Assembly: GCF_000812945.1 (NCBI RefSeq)
Contig: NZ_JSYM01000003.1
Span: 395,918 to 459,917 of the forward strand
DNA: 64,000 nucleotides
Reading direction: 5' to 3'
Source of the DNA: Flavobacterium sp. AED
Lineage (GTDB): Bacteria > Bacteroidota > Bacteroidia > Flavobacteriales > Flavobacteriaceae
Position 1 is the first letter of the stretch; every line of letters starts with the position of its first letter. Under the pieces are notes generated by a model. That model made no database searches, had not been told where the DNA came from, and saw nothing but the letters and a program-made list of their open reading frames with translations. The position numbers and the translations under genes were made by a program. Shown here piece after piece: positions 61,669-64,000 of this stretch.

Positions 61669-62586
61669 TTAGAAAAATCTTGGAGAACGTGAAACTTTTT
61701 TCGAAACAAACAAATCATATAATAATATGAATTCATGAGAAGACGGCGCAGTAACTTTTAAATCCGAAATAACATGATCGTATGCATAACCTATTCTTAA
61801 TTCCGGTGTTATTGCAAAATTAATCATTGCTCCAAAACTATCTTCTAATCTATATGTAGCACCTATTTCAAACTTTTCTTGGTACAAAAAATTGGCAGAA
61901 AGATCGAGAGAAGGTTTTACATTAAATGCTGACTTCAACATAAAAGAAGGCTTAAATTTCAACTCATAATTAAGGTCAAACACATATCCTGCTGTTAAAA
62001 AATAGTGCGATACATCTGAACCGTATTCACGCCCGTTATAATCCAAATGCGCTGCCTTTAAAACATTAGGTACCGATAATGACACATAATATTTATCCGT
62101 GTAATAAAAAACACCTGTTCCTAAATTTAATGCCACGTCATTTATATCTTCTCCAAAAATACCTTCAGAAGGATCTGGCAAACTAGATTGTATATCCCTA
62201 AGTCCTACTTTGTGAAAAGAGGCACCAGCTTTCAATCCAAAAGCTAATCGTTGTACATCTCCTAATTTCAACGTATAAGAGAAATCGCCGTATACATTTT
62301 GTTCCGTAACCGGACCAATTTTATCAGAAATAAACGACAATCCTAAACCGACATTTTTTCCTACGGGCGTATGCCCCGAAAAGCTAAAGGTCGTTGGAGC
62401 ATCTTCTATATTTACCCATTGTTTTCGGTACAAAAGACCAAAAGAAATATTTTCTTTTGATCCTGCATAAGCTGGATTAATTACATTCATATTATACATA
62501 TATTGGGTATAATGTGGATCTTGTTGTGCTTTTACATCCATATAGGTAATAAGAACCAAAAGAGACGTCAAAAATATTTTGTTCAT
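61669..62586 (-). CDS. PorP/SprF-family type IX secretion membrane protein
   Basis: A 305-residue outer-membrane barrel of the PorP/SprF family. A signal peptide (IFLTSLLVLITYMDVKAQ) precedes the diagnostic DPHYTQYMYNMNVINPAYAG. It then has FGLLYRKQWVNIEDAPTTFS and alternating barrel strands to the end. In F. johnsoniae SprF is needed to secrete the adhesin SprB, and paralogues pair with other type B cargo. Here it follows such a cargo gene by 62 bases, so it is probably its dedicated partner. Confidence 0.9.
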   Translation of the reverse strand: MNKIFLTSLLVLITYMDVKAQQDPHYTQYMYNMNVINPAYAGSKENISFGLLYRKQWVNIEDAPTTFSFSGHTPVGKNVGLGLSFISDKIGPVTEQNVYGDFSYTLKLGDVQRLAFGLKAGASFHKVGLRDIQSSLPDPSEGIFGEDINDVALNLGTGVFYYTDKYYVSLSVPNVLKAAHLDYNGREYGSDVSHYFLTAGYVFDLNYELKFKPSFMLKSAFNVKPSLDLSANFLYQEKFEIGATYRLEDSFGAMINFAITPELRIGYAYDHVISDLKVTAPSSHEFILLYDLFVSKKVSRSPRFF

Positions 62587-62648
62587 ATCTGTTTATTTTT
62601 CGATTTATTAGTCTATGAAAATTTCATAACCTATAAATTTATTAATTA

Positions 62649-64000
62649 CTATTTTTCTCTGATTAAATAAATCCAACCTGTTTTTGTTTCTCCATTATTG
62701 AATTGTATCACATAGTAATAGGTTGCGCTTGGAAGCTCATTTCCTTTGTCAGACTGGCCTTTCCATTGATCAGTATAATTAGTCTGATTGTAAACTTTAA
62801 TACCATATCTATCAAATATTTCTAAGTTTTTTACATCCATTAATCTTAAATCAAAATAGTCATTTGACCCATTACCATCAGGAGAAATTCCTTTTTGGAT
62901 GTTACAATAAATAGATTCAATTGTAACATTATCCGTTGTTTCACAACCAGTTGCAATTGATTTTACAGTTAAACTATACTTAATAGGAAATACCTCTTGA
63001 CCTGTGGTAGATGCAATCACATCAGATACATTTAAAACATTAGAATTTGTTCCAATAAGAGCTCCAGCACTATCTTTCCATTGATAATCAACATTGCTTG
63101 AATCATACGAAGATGCAATTGGACTTGCAGTTAAAACATAATCTTTAGAATCACATTCTCCTGAAATTTGAAATTGAATTTGTGGAGGAATAGGATTAAT
63201 AGTTATTTGAGAACCTGTACTGATACAAGCAATACTATTTGTAAATCGCACACTTATTGTATATTTTCCAGGCGCTAAATTTAAAAACTCTGGATCGTCT
63301 TGATATCCATTTCCTAAACTATATTGAACATTCGCTTGTGCAGTAATCTGAATTCTACCCATAGGTTGTAAACAAGTTGGCTGTGTAATTTGTGCCAATG
63401 TTGGTGTTAACGGTAATGGAGGAAGAGGATCGATTGTTACACTTAAAGTACTTTGAACAGAACATGTATTATCAGCAATATTTCTTGCATATAAGATATA
63501 ATTATTTGGAGCTAATCCAGAAAACATACTTGAAGTTTGATACGTAGTTCCATCTAAACTATACTCGACACCAGATTGTGCAGCCACTACTATAGTCCCT
63601 GAGGGTACAGCACATGTTGGTTGAAGCGTACTTACCATTGTTGGTACAACTGGAGGAGTTGGTATTTGATTAATTGTTACTAGCGAGGTTGATAAATTTA
63701 GACATGAGTTGTCCGCAAGATTCCTTACATACAATGTATAATCGGCAGGTGCCAATCCTGTAAAGGTATTCGATGACTGATACGTTATTCCATCCAAACT
63801 ATATTCAACGCCAGATTGGGTTGCTATCGCTATACTTCCTGATGGAGTTCCACAAGTTGGTTGTACGACACTGGTACTTGTTGGTACAACTGGAGGAGTT
63901 GGAATTGCATTAATTGTTGTTACGGAAGCCGATGGGGTGATACATGTATTGTCAGCAAGGTTTCTTACATACAATGTATAATCTGCAGGTGCCAATCCTG
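62649..64000 (-). CDS. T9SS type B-sorted repeat protein, SprB-like adhesin, 3' part
   Basis: At least 450 residues are seen; the N-terminal part lies beyond the right edge. Repeats of about 80 residues follow one another (VEYSLDGTTYQTSSMFSGLA, NYILYARNIADNTC, PTPPVVPT, QPTC...PSG), with just over three in the window. A PKD/Ig-like segment follows (QFQISGECDSKDYVLTASP), then the gliding-associated C-terminal sorting domain (type B), ISPDGNGSNDYFDLRLMDVK to TGWIYLIREK. Such proteins are large surface adhesins moved by the gliding machinery. The SprF-like and OmpA-like partners follow. Confidence 0.9.
   Translation of the reverse strand, partial: GLAPADYTLYVRNLADNTCITPSASVTTINAIPTPPVVPTSTSVVQPTCGTPSGSIAIATQSGVEYSLDGITYQSSNTFTGLAPADYTLYVRNLADNSCLNLSTSLVTINQIPTPPVVPTMVSTLQPTCAVPSGTIVVAAQSGVEYSLDGTTYQTSSMFSGLAPNNYILYARNIADNTCSVQSTLSVTIDPLPPLPLTPTLAQITQPTCLQPMGRIQITAQANVQYSLGNGYQDDPEFLNLAPGKYTISVRFTNSIACISTGSQITINPIPPQIQFQISGECDSKDYVLTASPIASSYDSSNVDYQWKDSAGALIGTNSNVLNVSDVIASTTGQEVFPIKYSLTVKSIATGCETTDNVTIESIYCNIQKGISPDGNGSNDYFDLRLMDVKNLEIFDRYGIKVYNQTNYTDQWKGQSDKGNELPSATYYYVIQFNNGETKTGWIYLIREK
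63241..64000 (-). repeat. 240-bp tandem repeats in the adhesin gene
   Basis: The sequence TTGGTACAACTGGAGGAGTT occurs at 63641-63660 and again at 63881-63900, exactly 240 bp apart. The 40-base blocks at 63721-63760 and 63961-64000 differ at only two positions. A more diverged unit lies at about 63241-63480. The period is 80 codons, so the repeats stay in frame. Confidence 0.85.

Noticed and set aside
63241..64000. Regular spacing of repeats suggesting a CRISPR array
   Set aside because: The 240-bp units are in-frame coding repeats of an adhesin, far longer than CRISPR repeats, and no cas genes are present.

Overview
The window reads as chromosomal DNA of a low-GC Bacteroidota bacterium, almost certainly a Flavobacterium or a close relative. 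Three things point there. It carries the gliding/type IX secretion genes gldJ, porU and porV plus a SprB-like adhesin with SprF-type and OmpA-type partners. It has a SusC/SusD glycan-utilisation locus. Its promoters have the Bacteroidota form TTTG-N19-TAnnTTTG, best seen in front of the tRNA-Val gene. No phage, insertion sequence or CRISPR array was seen.

Layout. 1-5 kb: the 3' part of gcvP, a FabH-like ketoacyl synthase, an interspersed-repeat-like element, then a methyltransferase, a family 2 glycosyltransferase and an MlaE/MlaF lipid ABC pair. 6.5-8.5 kb: a SprT-like metalloprotein, a short-chain dehydrogenase and an acetyltransferase. 8.5-14.2 kb: a tightly packed minus-strand run (YHS, DoxX, DinB, NRDE/TANGO2, ATP-grasp, LysE-like, M28 peptidase) behind a Crp/Fnr regulator. 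14.2-22.6 kb: acyl-CoA dehydrogenase, anmK, an amino-acid dehydrogenase, a TonB-like protein convergent with exbB-exbD, folC, and an unrecognised secreted protein with an internal duplication. 22.8-25.9 kb: tRNA-Val, an amylosucrase and a Nudix-like regulator. 25.9-26.9 kb: a gene-poor kilobase with a strong terminator.

26.9-46 kb is a polysaccharide utilisation locus. A minus-strand operon runs susC, susD, two surface lipoproteins, GH16, an endonuclease/exonuclease/phosphatase-family protein, two GH30 enzymes, GH5-CBM6 and GH3. It is divergent from a membrane-spanning one-component regulator (beta-propeller, Y_Y_Y, LuxR-type HTH). The enzyme set fits a branched beta-1,3/1,6-glucan such as laminarin or fungal glucan. 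The intergenic region holds two exact 16-bp direct repeats 33 bp apart, likely operators. A terminator-like hairpin between the surface lipoproteins and GH16 may lower expression of the enzymes relative to the uptake proteins.

46-64 kb: murF and gldJ on the minus strand, then porU, porV, cdd, and pdhA and pdhC (E1 alpha and E2 of pyruvate dehydrogenase) on the plus strand. After these come a glycosyltransferase, miaE, and a minus-strand run encoding a type B-sorted repeat adhesin (cut by the window edge), a PorP/SprF protein and an OmpA-family protein. The core T9SS genes and a probable T9SS cargo with its partner proteins therefore lie within 17 kb. Functions are inferred from recognised motifs and context; no database search was run.
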